From positions 62,001-126,000 of the forward strand of contig JBEWZL010000232.1 of assembly GCA_045837725.1 (NCBI GenBank): a stretch of DNA of 64,000 nt. The letters run 5' to 3'. Positions 24,097 through 34,762 of this stretch are shown here, one piece after another. Below the pieces are notes generated by a model. The model had not been told where the DNA came from and ran no database searches. It saw nothing but the letters and a program-made list of their open reading frames with translations. The translations under genes were made by a program, and so were the position numbers. The DNA is from Vermamoeba vermiformis. Its lineage: Eukaryota > Tubulinea > Echinamoebida. The stretch's first letter is position 1. Each line of letters starts with the position of its first letter.

Positions 24097-24893
24097 TTCT
24101 ACTTGCTTTTCCTGATTTCATTATACAGATTAAAAATTGAGAGTTTCAATTATATTAATTAGTTGTTGCATTTCAAGCAATAATGTATCGATTAAAATTA
24201 ACGAGCAATTAAACAGATTACATAGCAGGTAAATAATCGCTCGACATAACGAACAAAAGTCATCGAAATCCAATCCAACTTACCGATCAAATTTCCTTTT
24301 TACAAATAGCCATAAGATACTTAAAATATATATACTGTACAAGTTGTTTCTACTACTATCCTAATTACTACTGCGTTCTATTGTGTACAATTAAAATAAC
24401 CGTTTCACTTTCAAATTTAATTGAAAATCTTTTTTTAATCTCCCGCAACTGAACGAACTTGAAGAGCATAAAGACCTTATTTACACTACCTCAATAATAA
24501 CATATTATAAGTACAAGCACCTTGTACTCAGCCGATCAGCTGCAGCGGTTTAGCGGGATTTGAACAAAACGAAATGGAGCCTACTTGTAGAGCACTGCCT
24601 CAATTATTTACGGCAAATGCACGTTAATAATTACGCAATAATTATTGGCAGATGTATGCAAATGATTTACAGTCCATTGAATTTGGGAGCTTTTTGGCTA
24701 AAGGACGCACGTAAGTTCTTACCAACCTCAATATTAATTAATAATCATAATAATCGCCATGACACTTTAAGTACTGCTAAACAAGTAATAACTTAGCACC
24801 AAGTGGTGATAAAAAAGTATTTATAAGCCTTTTTTTACGCCTACCAACGAATAATCTTCGACGCAAACGTACGCACCGCGTATTAATAATGCA
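24097..24893. other. AT-rich upstream region of the C2-Rab gene
   Basis: About 800 strongly AT-rich bases. It should carry the C2-Rab promoter. A 78-codon frame at 24560-24796 on the plus strand has no recognised content and I do not call it. Confidence 0.4.
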
Positions 24894-25151
24894 TTAAATA
24901 ATAATTTTGCACTTCTTGATTTTTTTTCCTAGTGGATGTTGGACATTGCAAATATTAATCAATTTTCTGCCCCGTGTACGATCGCTCGGATATTCGTACA
25001 AATTGCCCGCAATTGTCTTGAAGAATTCGTTCGGAGCATAGAGCGATACGCATTCTACGTCCTGTAGTATTAATTTGTGTTGTGCTTCGCTATGTGGCAA
25101 CAGACACAAAAAAAATTTATTAACCGGCCATTGTACGCCACGTCTTTCCAT
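24894..25151 (-). CDS. Hypothetical 85-residue protein (weak)
   Basis: An uninterrupted frame from MERRGVQWPVNKFF to HPLGKKIKKCKIII. The middle (VECVSLYAPNEFFKTIAGN) looks protein-like, with a plausible amphipathic pattern, but there is no domain, signal peptide or paralogue in the window. It may be chance, or one exon of a spliced gene. The neighbouring 25.15-25.8 kb holds nothing else I can support. Confidence 0.25.
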   Translation of the reverse strand: MERRGVQWPVNKFFLCLLPHSEAQHKLILQDVECVSLYAPNEFFKTIAGNLYEYPSDRTRGRKLINICNVQHPLGKKIKKCKIII

Positions 25152-25800
25152 TAGATCGTTATAATAGCATCCTAATAATGCGTTTATTTAGTATTATGAA
25201 TTTATTGAATCAGATCTAAACTCCGGACTGTGTATTTGTTCGGGGAGTTGCGTGGTGTCAAATCAATACCACACTATTCGCGTTACATGAACTGTTCATA
25301 TTATATTCTAGCTTGCATTAAACCAACCGAAGCATCACAGAGCTACCGTGCCATATAAAAACGTTGGACCGCAATTCATTATCAGAACCACGTTTCGAAA
25401 CGCGATTTAAGTTCCGAATATTCACGTTATAACACATGTAGATGAACATTAGTTAACAGGATTATCAAATTTTATTTGAATCAAGCAAAATTTTCGCCTT
25501 TTATGGCAATTTAGACGGAACGTTCTTTTCCGTGCCACGCGGTTGGTAAAAGAAACTGAATAGCAATGAACTATGTATGAGATGAAGGGGATTTTATTTT
25601 ACAAGAGGCTATTTTACATTATAAATACATTCGCAAAATTGGTTGGTTTGGTTCGGGTGTTTTAAAAATAGGAGTTCATCCCTTCAATCCAGTAATACAG
25701 AACTATGTCTTGATCTTCGCTTAGGTTTAACTAAATAGGATTACTTATTAGTTCACAATCTTGCACTTTGACTTTACAAATTAGTCGATTTCTGGCGGTT

Positions 25801-26347
25801 TTATGAAATTCGAAATCCAAACAAGGCCGTTTTGGCATTATGACTGAAATCAATACTTACATCTTCATGAATGGTCGCCAACTTTTGAGTATCTTCAAGT
25901 TGAATCATTGGCGTTGAATCAGAAGCTGAGATAAATATGCGGATTTGTGTTGGATCGTCCAAAAGTGACAGAGCGTCAATAAGATATTGCTTGTTTTGAA
26001 GTTTGTATTGATCATTGAATCCGTAAGACTCCATATTGCCATTCTTGATGATGGTTTTCGCGAGTTTAGCCATCTTGCGGGTTAATTTTCTGAAGATGTG
26101 TTTCTTAAGTTTGCCAATTGAAAGCGACTTGGGAGAAGTTAAATAAGGGTGCTTGAGTTCAATGATTGGTTGAGCGGAGGAGGAAGAAGGTCGAAGCTCG
26201 ATAGTAATAGAGTTCTGAATTTAAATTCGGGTTAGGATTGGTTCATGAAGGTTATCTAACACTTACTTCGTTCATTTCTTCTTCACCGAAGGCTTCGCCG
26301 CTATCGACAAGGTAGTAAAACTTGAGATCTGATTCCATTACGCTCAT
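25801..26347 (-). CDS. Small protein with a possible ubiquitin-fold (RAWUL-like) region
   Basis: Two exons: MSVMESDLKFYYLVDSGEAF (ATG at 26347) through EEEMNE, then NSITIELRPSSSSAQP to a TAA at 25801-25803, about 155 residues. The second exon has PIIELKHPYLTSPKSLSIGK, LKKHIFRKLTRK, LQNKQYLIDALSLL and DPTQIRIFIS. A beta strand, a 'T..LK..I..KL' helix, an 'L.....L.DAL.LL' segment and a final beta strand recall ubiquitin-like folds such as the RAWUL domain of Polycomb RING proteins. This is fold-level guesswork. There is no RING finger, so it is at most a partner fragment. I do not claim a function. Confidence 0.55.
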
Positions 26348-27060
26348 CTGTTGTTGATGTTTCAAAAGTAAAAAGTTGAATGACATAAAAATAGCCGCGG
26401 ATTGTTTTTATTGTTTTTTGTCCGAAGAAAACACGTGGCATAAATTTGTTGTGATTGTGTGTTCAATTTGCCTAATAAAGCCTTTTTAAGGATTTCAGTT
26501 TGCCCTCGCGTGCTTATTTAGTGCAAAATCAAAATAGCATGCAGATCTCGAACTAAATTGGTGCAAATATCCCCCGTTAAAACACAAAGAACGCCTCTAC
26601 ACGCCGGCGAATTGATTTAGATTATTCTAGGTCCGACACCCAGATCACGCATACGCAGCCCGTATCACAATCTGTTGCCAAGCAGTGATGAAATTGACTT
26701 CCTTATGATAATAGCGACAGTATTTTGGAGATATTCAATTTCAGTTTGAATCGTAACTTAAATTTCCTCCGATCTATTTCGAGCGACATCCAAAAACATC
26801 TCGACGTTTCCGTCTAAGGAGAAAGTATACGTTCGCTACACCCTTCCGCTCTTGTTCAATATTAGATACCTTATTAGTAAATAGGAAACACAAACTCGGT
26901 TAAAATAACATCTTTACTTTCGTGTTTTGAGTCAAGATCATCGCGATCTGACTGTAAGTACTTAAATAACACCTATTCAACTAAGGTTGTCGCAAAACTG
27001 GTAGTATCATTCTTATAGGAATATATATTGCATAGACTTATTCGTTTTCCAAACGGGCGC
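26348..27060. other. Intergenic between the 26-kb gene and OGDH
   Basis: About 710 bases: promoter side of the 25.8-26.3 kb gene and 3' side of OGDH. AT-rich with a short GC-richer patch at about 26.6 kb. No gene, RNA or repeat recognised. Confidence 0.4.
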
Positions 27061-30000
27061 TTATTTACCAAACGCCTGAGCCATGAAGTGCTCGATCTCC
27101 ATCTTGTGTCGGTCGTAAGAAGCGGTAGCAGGAGAAGCAGCGCTAGCTCTACCAGCGTACAAAGGTTCAAACTTCTCACCTGAGTTTTCAAAACATGAGT
27201 TCGCGTTCGAATTTGAATTGTAGCGCTAAATCCGGTTACAAACCTCTGACTTTTCGGCCGGCAGTCTTGATGTGGAAGTAAATGAATGACCAAGCTCCCA
27301 TGTTCTTAGGCTCTATTAGGATTCATAGTGTTAGCGCCGCTCCGTAGCAAAGGCAATAAAATGAAAAAAACTTTTAAAATAGGAGATCCCATCTAAAAGG
27401 GCACAACACGCTACTTTGGGCGTGTAAGGTAGGAAATATTTTCCTTGTTTCATGAAATATGACTATCCAGGCAAATTGAAACACAAAGCTGAGGGAAAAT
27501 AAAAGTAGATCGTTTCGGCACGATCACCGACGCGATCCTCAATGCTTACCTTCTTGAACCCAGCAGACCTCAGCATTGGGGTACTTAGCAATAGTTTGAG
27601 CCATTTGAGTCCAAGGGAAGGGATGCAGCTGTTCTACGCGCACAATAGCGACGGTCTTGTCTTGGAGCACTTTGTTTCTGTGATCGCGCAATTCGTAGTA
27701 GACTTTGCCTGAGCAGAGCAACAACTTGCGGATCTTCTCGTCGGGCACCAAGTCGGTATCAGTTTCGGGGATCATAGGCCTAAATTTGTGTCACATTAAT
27801 GAATAGCTCGGACTAAAGTAACAAACATCGCCGATCGGTCAAATTCAACTGAGCTTCTGTGTTGGTATATAAAATCTTTTTGACCGATGATTGTTGGCAC
27901 CACAATCCACATATCGACGAAAACTACTTACTGGAATCTAACATCGTCACCAATGTCGTCGAATTGATCCAAGTCGGATTTAGCTTCGGGATGCCTAATG
28001 CAAAGACATTAGTAATTGCTCATTGCAAATGTTTACGGAAATGTGGTGAGCGTGCGCGTGCTTGATAGGAATTGTTAAGGAACATTGTAGTCCCGGTTAG
28101 TAAATCGCAACGCACCACTTCAGATCATACGCTAAAAATAATCTAAGGTATTTAAATCTGACTGCTCATGGCTCCATATAGCCAACGTGACCGTGGGCAC
28201 GGAAAAATTTAGAGTTGCCGCTTAATAAATGATTTCTGTGTTTAGCGCAAAAAAATCTTTTTTTTCTTGGAGATCCAACAAAACCTTGCTGAAAAGTTGA
28301 AGAAAAAAAAGGGTTCACTTACTTGAGCAAGCTCTTGGGAGTGGTAATCACAAGAGGTTTACGGAATTCGCGATGGATCTGTCGTCGCAACAAGTGGAAG
28401 TAGTTGGCAGGGGTCGTAACATTGCACACTTGCCAGTTAGCAGTCTGTTAAAACAAATCCGAAATTAATTAACGATTCATCTTTCAATTTGCTCTATAAT
28501 TATCAGTATCTTATGCCGATTATACCCAGTTGCTAAATTTAACGGTCTAATTATACGACCGAAAACTTCGTTAATTTCGCGCGCTATTTAAAGTAAATGC
28601 ACAAAGAAGGTTCGCTAATTGCGAGCGAAAGTGAATGCGAATTGCGCGAGGAATTATACTTCCAATATTGATAAATGTAACGTACCTGATCCAACAAAGC
28701 CAGCTCCTCTTCGGTGGGGAAGTGATCAGGATCTGAGTCGCAAAGTTGCAAGTAGCGCTCCATACGAGAGCTGCTGTGTTCAGGACCAGCGCCTTCGTAG
28801 CCATGAGGCAACAACATGACTAAGCCGGATTGGCGGTACCATTTCTTCTCGCCAGAGGACAAGAACTGATCGATGATGACTTGAGCTCCGTTGCTAAAGT
28901 CACCGAATTGAGCTTCCCAAATAACCAAAGCGTTAGGAGACTCGAGTGAGTAACCCAATTCAAAGCCGAGAACACCAAACTCGCTCAAAGTTGAGTTGAC
29001 AATGTCGATCGAGGCCTTGGCGTTGGGCAAGTGTTGAAGAGGGAACCAAGTCTTGCCGTTGTTTTGATCGTGCAACACGGCGTGACGGTGAGAGAAGGTA
29101 CCTCTCTGGCAATCTTGACCGGCAAGACGGACGTGATTGCCTTCTAACAAGAGAGTTCCAAAGGCCAAAGCTTCAGCGGTACCCCAGTCAAGTCCCTTGC
29201 CAGTTTGGAACATTTGCTTCTTGGCTGCGAGCAAACGACTGTTTCAAATAATAGTTAGACACGTTGTAAATTGCCTCGTAAGTTTCTTACGTCAATTGAG
29301 GGTGAGGGTTAAAACCTTCAGGGACGCTAGAGATGATCTCTCCGACTTGCTTCAAGACTGGCAAAGGAACACCAGTGTTCTTGATGCGAGCAGTTTGCTT
29401 GGGGCCTGTTTGTAATGAATAACGTTAATAAGTGACTAGACGTATTTTGCGCAATTTGAAGAATCGTTTAAGATCTGATCAGGATAAGAAAACGTACTCT
29501 TGAAGTCCTTCCACTTGGACTCTAACCAATCGCTAGCCTTAGGACGGTAGCTCTTGCTCGCCTCAAAAGCTTGGTTCAAAGAGGCATTGATTTGTTCCTT
29601 CATGCGAGCGAAGGCGTCTTCGTTAGTGAGACCCTCGTTGGCCAAGCGTTCGTAGTAGTAGTCCAAAGTAGCCTTGTGTTGATCAATGTTCTTGTACATC
29701 AAAGGTTGCGTGAATTTAGGTTGATCTTGTTCGTTGTGGCCGAAGCGTCTGTTCATTAAATTAGTACCGCGTAAACCAGATGCAGTTTTTAATTTTTAAA
29801 AAATTAGTATGAACAATTATTTACCTGTAGCAAATCAAATCGATGACTACGGATTTTTTGAACTAAAAATTAAAAATGTTAGTCAATGATGAATTTTGAT
29901 CTGACAGATCAGGCGAATTTTCCAACCGTACCTTTTGTCTCCATTCAGCGGCCAATTGGCAAGCATGAACAACAGCTTCGGGGTCATCAGCGTTAACGTG

Positions 30001-32236
30001 GAAGATAGGAGCACCAATAGACTTGGCAATATCGGTACAGTACTAAAAACAAAAAGTATAAGGATCCGCTTTCATTTACCGGAGAATTAAATATACGAGC
30101 CATTATTATCGCGTAATTTTGTTATATTATGATTCTTACCAAGCCACCACGAGAGTTTTGAGGGTTAGTAGTGAAACCAACTTGATTGTTGATGACAATA
30201 TGAACGGTACCACCAGTAGTGTAGTCAGGAACGCCAGCAAAGTTCAAAGTTTCCCAAACAACACCCTAGTAATAAAATATAATTAATACCAGTAAATGGC
30301 GAAAGAAAAAGATTCGACACGGATCCAAAAAAAAAAATTTGTTGCAAGCGTAACAATGAATTCATTTCGGGTTAATTTTTCGTCGCTGAAATCAAATTAT
30401 GCAAATGAACTAAGTAAAGACTCTGAAATAAATTTCCGAACAAGAGGACTTACTTGACCGGCGAATGAGGCGTCTCCGTGCAATTGGACTGCCATTGATT
30501 TGCTGCGCTCAACATCACCGCTGTAGTGTTGCTTAGCGCGGGTCTTGCCCTCAACAACAGGGTCGACGGCTTCCAAGTGAGAAGGATTGGCCAAGAGCGA
30601 CAAGTGCACTTTCTTGCCACTGCGAGTCGGTCTATCGTAAGAGGTACCCAAGTGATACTTGACGTCACCAGAGGCCCACTCGTCGTAGATAACAGCACCC
30701 TTCTCGAACTCGTACAACAACACTTCGAGAGGCTTGCGCACGACGTTACCGAGCACGTTCAAACGACCTCTGTGGGCCATACCAATCACAATTGATTCAA
30801 TGCCAATGTCGGCAGCTGTATCGATCATAGCTTTCATGCCAGGGATCAATGCTTCGCAACCGTCCAAACCGAATCTATATTAGGAAAGTTAGTGAGTTAA
30901 GTAATGACTATTTATGGTAAATAAATTAGCAGAGTCGTGAATTAATTGGCAAAATGTCAATAATTGTCGCATTATTGCGTTTTATAATATTATCCGTGCT
31001 ATCGATCGAAATTGGTCCACAAAAGCTCCATCGAAAAATATTGTGATTGAAAGTAAACAAATATTTTTTGTATTATATTCAATTATTTACCTCTTTTGAG
31101 TGGTCATCTTAACGCCCAAAAATCGTTCAAAGAAGGTGGCCCAAGCAAGGCGGTCCAAAATGAGAAGTTTGTCTTCCTGCAATAAAATGGTTTATGAGTT
31201 CAAAAGTCATCACGTGACACGAGCAGTAAATTCCTTTGCCGATTTGCATCTCTAATACTTTCAGACTTTACAGACGGAGTTAATTAATATGTTACGAGAC
31301 GACGGTTCGCGGATGTAGATCGCGAGGGGAAAAATAAATGCTCCAAAAAAATAGTGAACCGCCGAAATATGATGTAATTGATAATATATGTATTAAAAAA
31401 TAGCCGTAATATGGCAAGAATAATATTATAATTTTTCTATGGCTTACCTTGCTAAAAGAATATTTTCGCTCAGTTTCAAAGTGTTCCTTGATCCAGTTGT
31501 TCTCATCGCGGTTCTGAATGTGCATAAATTCGACACCAATATTGCTGCAATAGGTTTGCTTGAGCTTTTCCATAATTTCGCGGAGGGTTCGCTTGGGCTT
31601 GTTGCCAGACAAGAAGCCAGAGATGAGGCCAGGGTTCATAGGAATATAGAATTCGCGGTCCATATCAGCTTCGGTAAAGCCATAAGTCTCGGGTAATAAT
31701 TCAGGGAATACACGGGGCTTCGACATTCCGAGGGGATCGGTTTTAGCTTGGGTATGGCCACGGACTTGATAGCTGCGGACGAGCAGCATAATCTTCAAGC
31801 TGTCTTCAATAGTCTTCAAATCAACATTTCCTGAGGCAGCAGCAGCTTGAGCGAGGAAAGGTAAACCCTCCATCGTGATCACAGGATTAACTGTGTAGTC
31901 TCCGGGTTGAACTCCGTCGTCCAGCTTCGAGAAAAATTCAGCCCATGAAGGAGGAACGCTAGCGGCGTCTTGCTTCCAATTATCATAGAGATTATCCAAA
32001 TAATTGGCTGATGTCGCTGAAAGCCAACTCTCCGAGATCTGCTTCAATGTTGAGGGCTTTGGGGCTGCAGGTTGTGTAGAATAATTATTTGAGTGAATAA
32101 ATAAATTATTTTGGGCCTGCTGGGTCTGTTTTTGTTGTTTTTGCTTGATGGCGAAAAGGGCAGAAGAGTGACGAGATGCCGTGAGGCCTTTCTTCGCGGC
32201 TACACTAACCCTTCGCAATAATACTCGGGACAACAT
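27061..32236 (-). CDS. OGDH: 2-oxoglutarate dehydrogenase E1 component, mitochondrial
   Basis: About 12 exons. The N-terminus ([18 protein letters not shown]) is rich in Arg, Ser and Ala without acids, a mitochondrial presequence. Then [20 protein letters not shown] (the conserved E1 start), [68 protein letters not shown] (thiamine diphosphate/Mg region), [18 protein letters not shown] text near 30.2 kb, [38 protein letters not shown] and [14 protein letters not shown]. The C-terminus is [11 protein letters not shown] and a stop at 27061-27063. The enzyme decarboxylates 2-oxoglutarate in the TCA cycle and passes succinyl to the E2 lipoyl group. The blocks sit in the usual order and nothing looks broken. 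Intron sizes vary from about 50 to 900 bases. Confidence 0.95.
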
Positions 32237-32537
32237 TATTCGTGGATGTGTGACTGAAAAAACAACAAAAATAAACGGTTTGAAGTTCGTGCGTTTTTTG
32301 TTCAGCTGAGTTTACGACCCCGGAAAAAAGCGAACACCAACTGCACGTGCTCTGCACTAGCCAAGAATTCTTAATAGGTGCGCTGTCACGATAACAAAAG
32401 TTAGGGCCTCCATATTGCATGACACGTATTTGAAGGGACCCATATAACCGTAACGGTTAGGTCGATCTGATCCTGATCAGCCACCGCACTGGCCCGAGGA
32501 CAACGCAACAAAACAAGGGAAAAGGATTATGAACAAT
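32237..32537. other. Promoter side of OGDH
   Basis: About 300 bases between the OGDH start codon and the tRNA gene's terminator. Contains a CGTAACGGTTAGG patch near 32450 and no gene. OGDH (minus strand) should be transcribed from here. Confidence 0.4.
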
Positions 32538-32543
32538 AAAAAA
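32538..32543 (-). terminator. RNA polymerase III terminator of tRNA-Ala
   Basis: A run of six T on the minus strand begins 7 bases after the tRNA 3' end, the normal pol III stop signal. Confidence 0.75.
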
Positions 32544-32549
32544 GATAGT

Positions 32550-32622
32550 TGGATGCACAGGGTTTCGATCCCCGTACCTCCCGCATGCAAAGCGGACGTG
32601 CTACCAAGTGCACCATGCACCC
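32550..32622 (-). tRNA. tRNA-Ala (anticodon TGC)
   Basis: Minus-strand 73-base cloverleaf, no intron, no encoded CCA. The acceptor GGGTGCA pairs with TGCATCC, including the G3:U70 wobble pair that identifies alanine tRNAs. D stem GTGC/GCAC encloses a GG-containing loop. Anticodon stem TCCGC/GCGGG has loop TTTGCAT (anticodon TGC). T stem CGGGG/CCCTG (one G-T pair) has loop ATCGAAA, so position 54 is A rather than the usual T. The discriminator base is A. A T6 pol III terminator follows. Decodes GCA and, by wobble, GCG codons. Confidence 0.93.
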
Positions 32623-32857
32623 TTGTTGAGGAACCGAAAGCGACGGTCGTGGGAGCCTCTTAAAAACGGGTAAGCTGTTCTTTACTTGCACTTTGGTTGG
32701 GTCCTTCTGCCGTTCCTCGCCGTTCTCTGTTTACTCGGGCGATCTCTGTTAATCGTGAGTATGCCGAGTGCTACTGTTGGTTCGCGGCTCGCGATTTCAA
32801 GTTCACTCAGTTAGTTGCGAGAAGTTTGGCGTCACGTTGTACTTTGTTTCTGAGCCT

Positions 32858-34257
32858 CTACGAGACCAAGTACTTTATCAATTCGCTGACTATTAACACA
32901 TTCAAGCTGTTGCCCAATAAACTGTACAATTGTTTGCGCGTGAAGTTCTTCTCGAACAAACTAAATTCTTGGCTCGGGAAGCCGTGAATATTCGCGATCT
33001 CTCGTGGACTGAAGTATCGCAGCTGTAATTTCTTCAGCGACTCGGGGTCACTTTCCACTGCCTTAATATCCTACACAACAGTAACGTTACAGTACTGGTA
33101 TTATAATATTAGGTCTAGTTGGCGTTACCTTATCTGCTAGCTGAATGACACTTCCCGTGCCTTCAACGTATCTTCCGTACGCCTTCGTGAAACAACATGA
33201 CCGCGTTGAGTCAGAGAGCGTAATATCTAACGTTACGTGAGTAAGTGACGTATATACGAGGCATTCATAATATAACAATTACCAAACAGCATTCCTGATT
33301 TAAGTAAAATGTTCTCGGGCACCATTAGCTCTGCTCGTTTTTCTTCGCTTAGTTCTTCTAAAAATTCACTCAATGGTCGTACATGGTGCGTTGAATTGCC
33401 TTGTACATCGAAGTAAGTGCTGTTAGGAATGAATTGAAGACAAGGCTCTGTCTGACTCGGGACATCCGTAAACGGCTTGTTCTTGCGAGCCTAAAATCGT
33501 TTGATCAATATTAAAAAGGCTCGTATATTTAGTAATTTCTAAGCCAGTATGACGATAGATAGTTGGATGATCGTGACACGTACCAGACAGAAGTAACGCA
33601 GGCGCGAGTTTGGAATACCGAATTGACTCGGTGTTAAATGAAATTCTTGGAAGTGGTAATCACATGCTTGAAATTGGTCGACTAATAACCGCCTTGTTTC
33701 CGAGATCTGATCCAGAAAATTAAAATCGATTAAAATAATTCGTAGGATTTTAATTACCTCAAATCCTTTAACATTCTCTATTAATATGTACATTGGTGGC
33801 TTTTGAAGCTTTGGCAGAATTTTTATAAGGTGCAGAAAGCTCTGTGCTCGTTGATCTTCAGTATCGCGTTGTTTACCTTCAAAAAATATTAATAATTGTA
33901 GATATATATACAATAAATTATACCAATTCGTGTGTATGGCTGGCAAGGCGGCGAAAGAAGCCACATCCGAGCTTTATGCTGATCTAATTCAACCGGTGAT
34001 AGCGACTCGATGCTTTTCTATTATAAACCCTTAGTAATCGCGTACAGTCTTTCATTAATCGTAATGGTGCGTACTTGATTGACTTTCTGTTTGAAGTTGC
34101 GTAAATACAGGTCATTAGCATTGGTGTTTATATCGAAGGCCTGTACGACATCGCCGTGCCAGCCAGAAAGCTTTAATCCGCAATGCAAGCCACCTATGCC
34201 ACTATAAAATTCAAGCGCTCGTTGTGGAGCTTGATCTGCGGGCGTGTTGTGTTCCAT
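32858..34257 (-). CDS. TRDMT1: DNMT2-type tRNA cytosine-5 methyltransferase
   Basis: Start MEHNTPADQAPQRALEFYSG (ATG at 34257); 'ALEFYSGIGGLHCGL' is the SAM-binding motif I. Motif IV is LLSPPCQPYTRIG with the catalytic Cys, motif VI is ILIENVKGFE, motif VIII is QFGIPNSRLRYF. The family-specific CFTKAYGRYVEGTGSVIQL is nearly unchanged from other DNMT2 proteins. The end is LLGNSLNVLIVSELIKYL (motif X, GNS) and a stop at 32858. Seven or so exons. DNMT2 methylates C38 of tRNA-Asp and some other tRNAs; in some amoebae it has been proposed to act weakly on DNA. All catalytic motifs are present, so it should be active. Confidence 0.95.
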
Positions 34258-34278
34258 CTTCGAGCGTAAACAAAATTC

Positions 34279-34524
34279 TTACGCAACGAACACTTGCACC
34301 TTCGTTACCCATCTTTTCGCCTTGGAGTAGTTCGTGTGACGAATGAGGTCTTTACTAGTATGGTTAAGGAACTGAACGTGGTTGTGGTGACGTATCGAGC
34401 TCCTAATTAGTAAATTCAAATGAAAGACCGGCCCGCCTTCATAGGTTTTGAAGACAAAGCAAATTTCTGCAGCGGCTTCATATTGGCAATTCTGAATAAA
34501 TTTACATTTTTTATTGGACAGCAT
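34279..34524 (-). CDS. Hypothetical 81-residue basic protein (weak)
   Basis: An open frame MLSNKKCKFIQNCQYEAAAE ... KRWVTKVQVFVA that ends 22 bases before the DNMT2 ATG on the same strand. Its second half (FLNHTSKDLIRHTNYSKAKR) uses G/C-ending codons like true exons here. There is no recognised domain. It might be a small gene, an upstream ORF in the DNMT2 leader, or chance. It cannot be an in-frame exon of DNMT2 without a 25-base intron, far shorter than others here. The adjoining 34525-34762 is the acyl-CoA synthetase promoter side. Confidence 0.3.
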   Translation of the reverse strand: MLSNKKCKFIQNCQYEAAAEICFVFKTYEGGPVFHLNLLIRSSIRHHNHVQFLNHTSKDLIRHTNYSKAKRWVTKVQVFVA

Positions 34525-34762
34525 CCAAACTGAGCTTCGTCACACAAACGAAGTTTCTGAGCATAATTCCACCTTGAAATATTGGCAACTCACTAACGAC
34601 GTCGTCGTCGCGTAGTGCATGACTAAGACTAGCTGGTGAGTTTCTCCACAATTTACATTCCACGCGCCTCAAAGATTTTCTATATTTAGGCTAGTCACGC
34701 GTTTTTGGCCTCATTTCAACTAATTACTACGTCACGTATAACACATCTCTCGCTTATTAATA

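Noticed and set aside
25843-25862. A 17-base GTAAG...CAG 'intron' in the 25.8-kb gene
   Set aside because: Much shorter than other introns here; removing it causes an immediate stop, while reading through keeps the frame.
30526-30795. Plus-strand frame of 89 codons inside OGDH
   Set aside because: Antisense to a well-conserved OGDH exon ([12 protein letters not shown]).
34279-34524. An upstream exon of DNMT2 encoding a fused N-terminal domain
   Set aside because: Would require a 25-base intron, and DNMT2 already starts properly at its own ATG. Left as a weak separate ORF.
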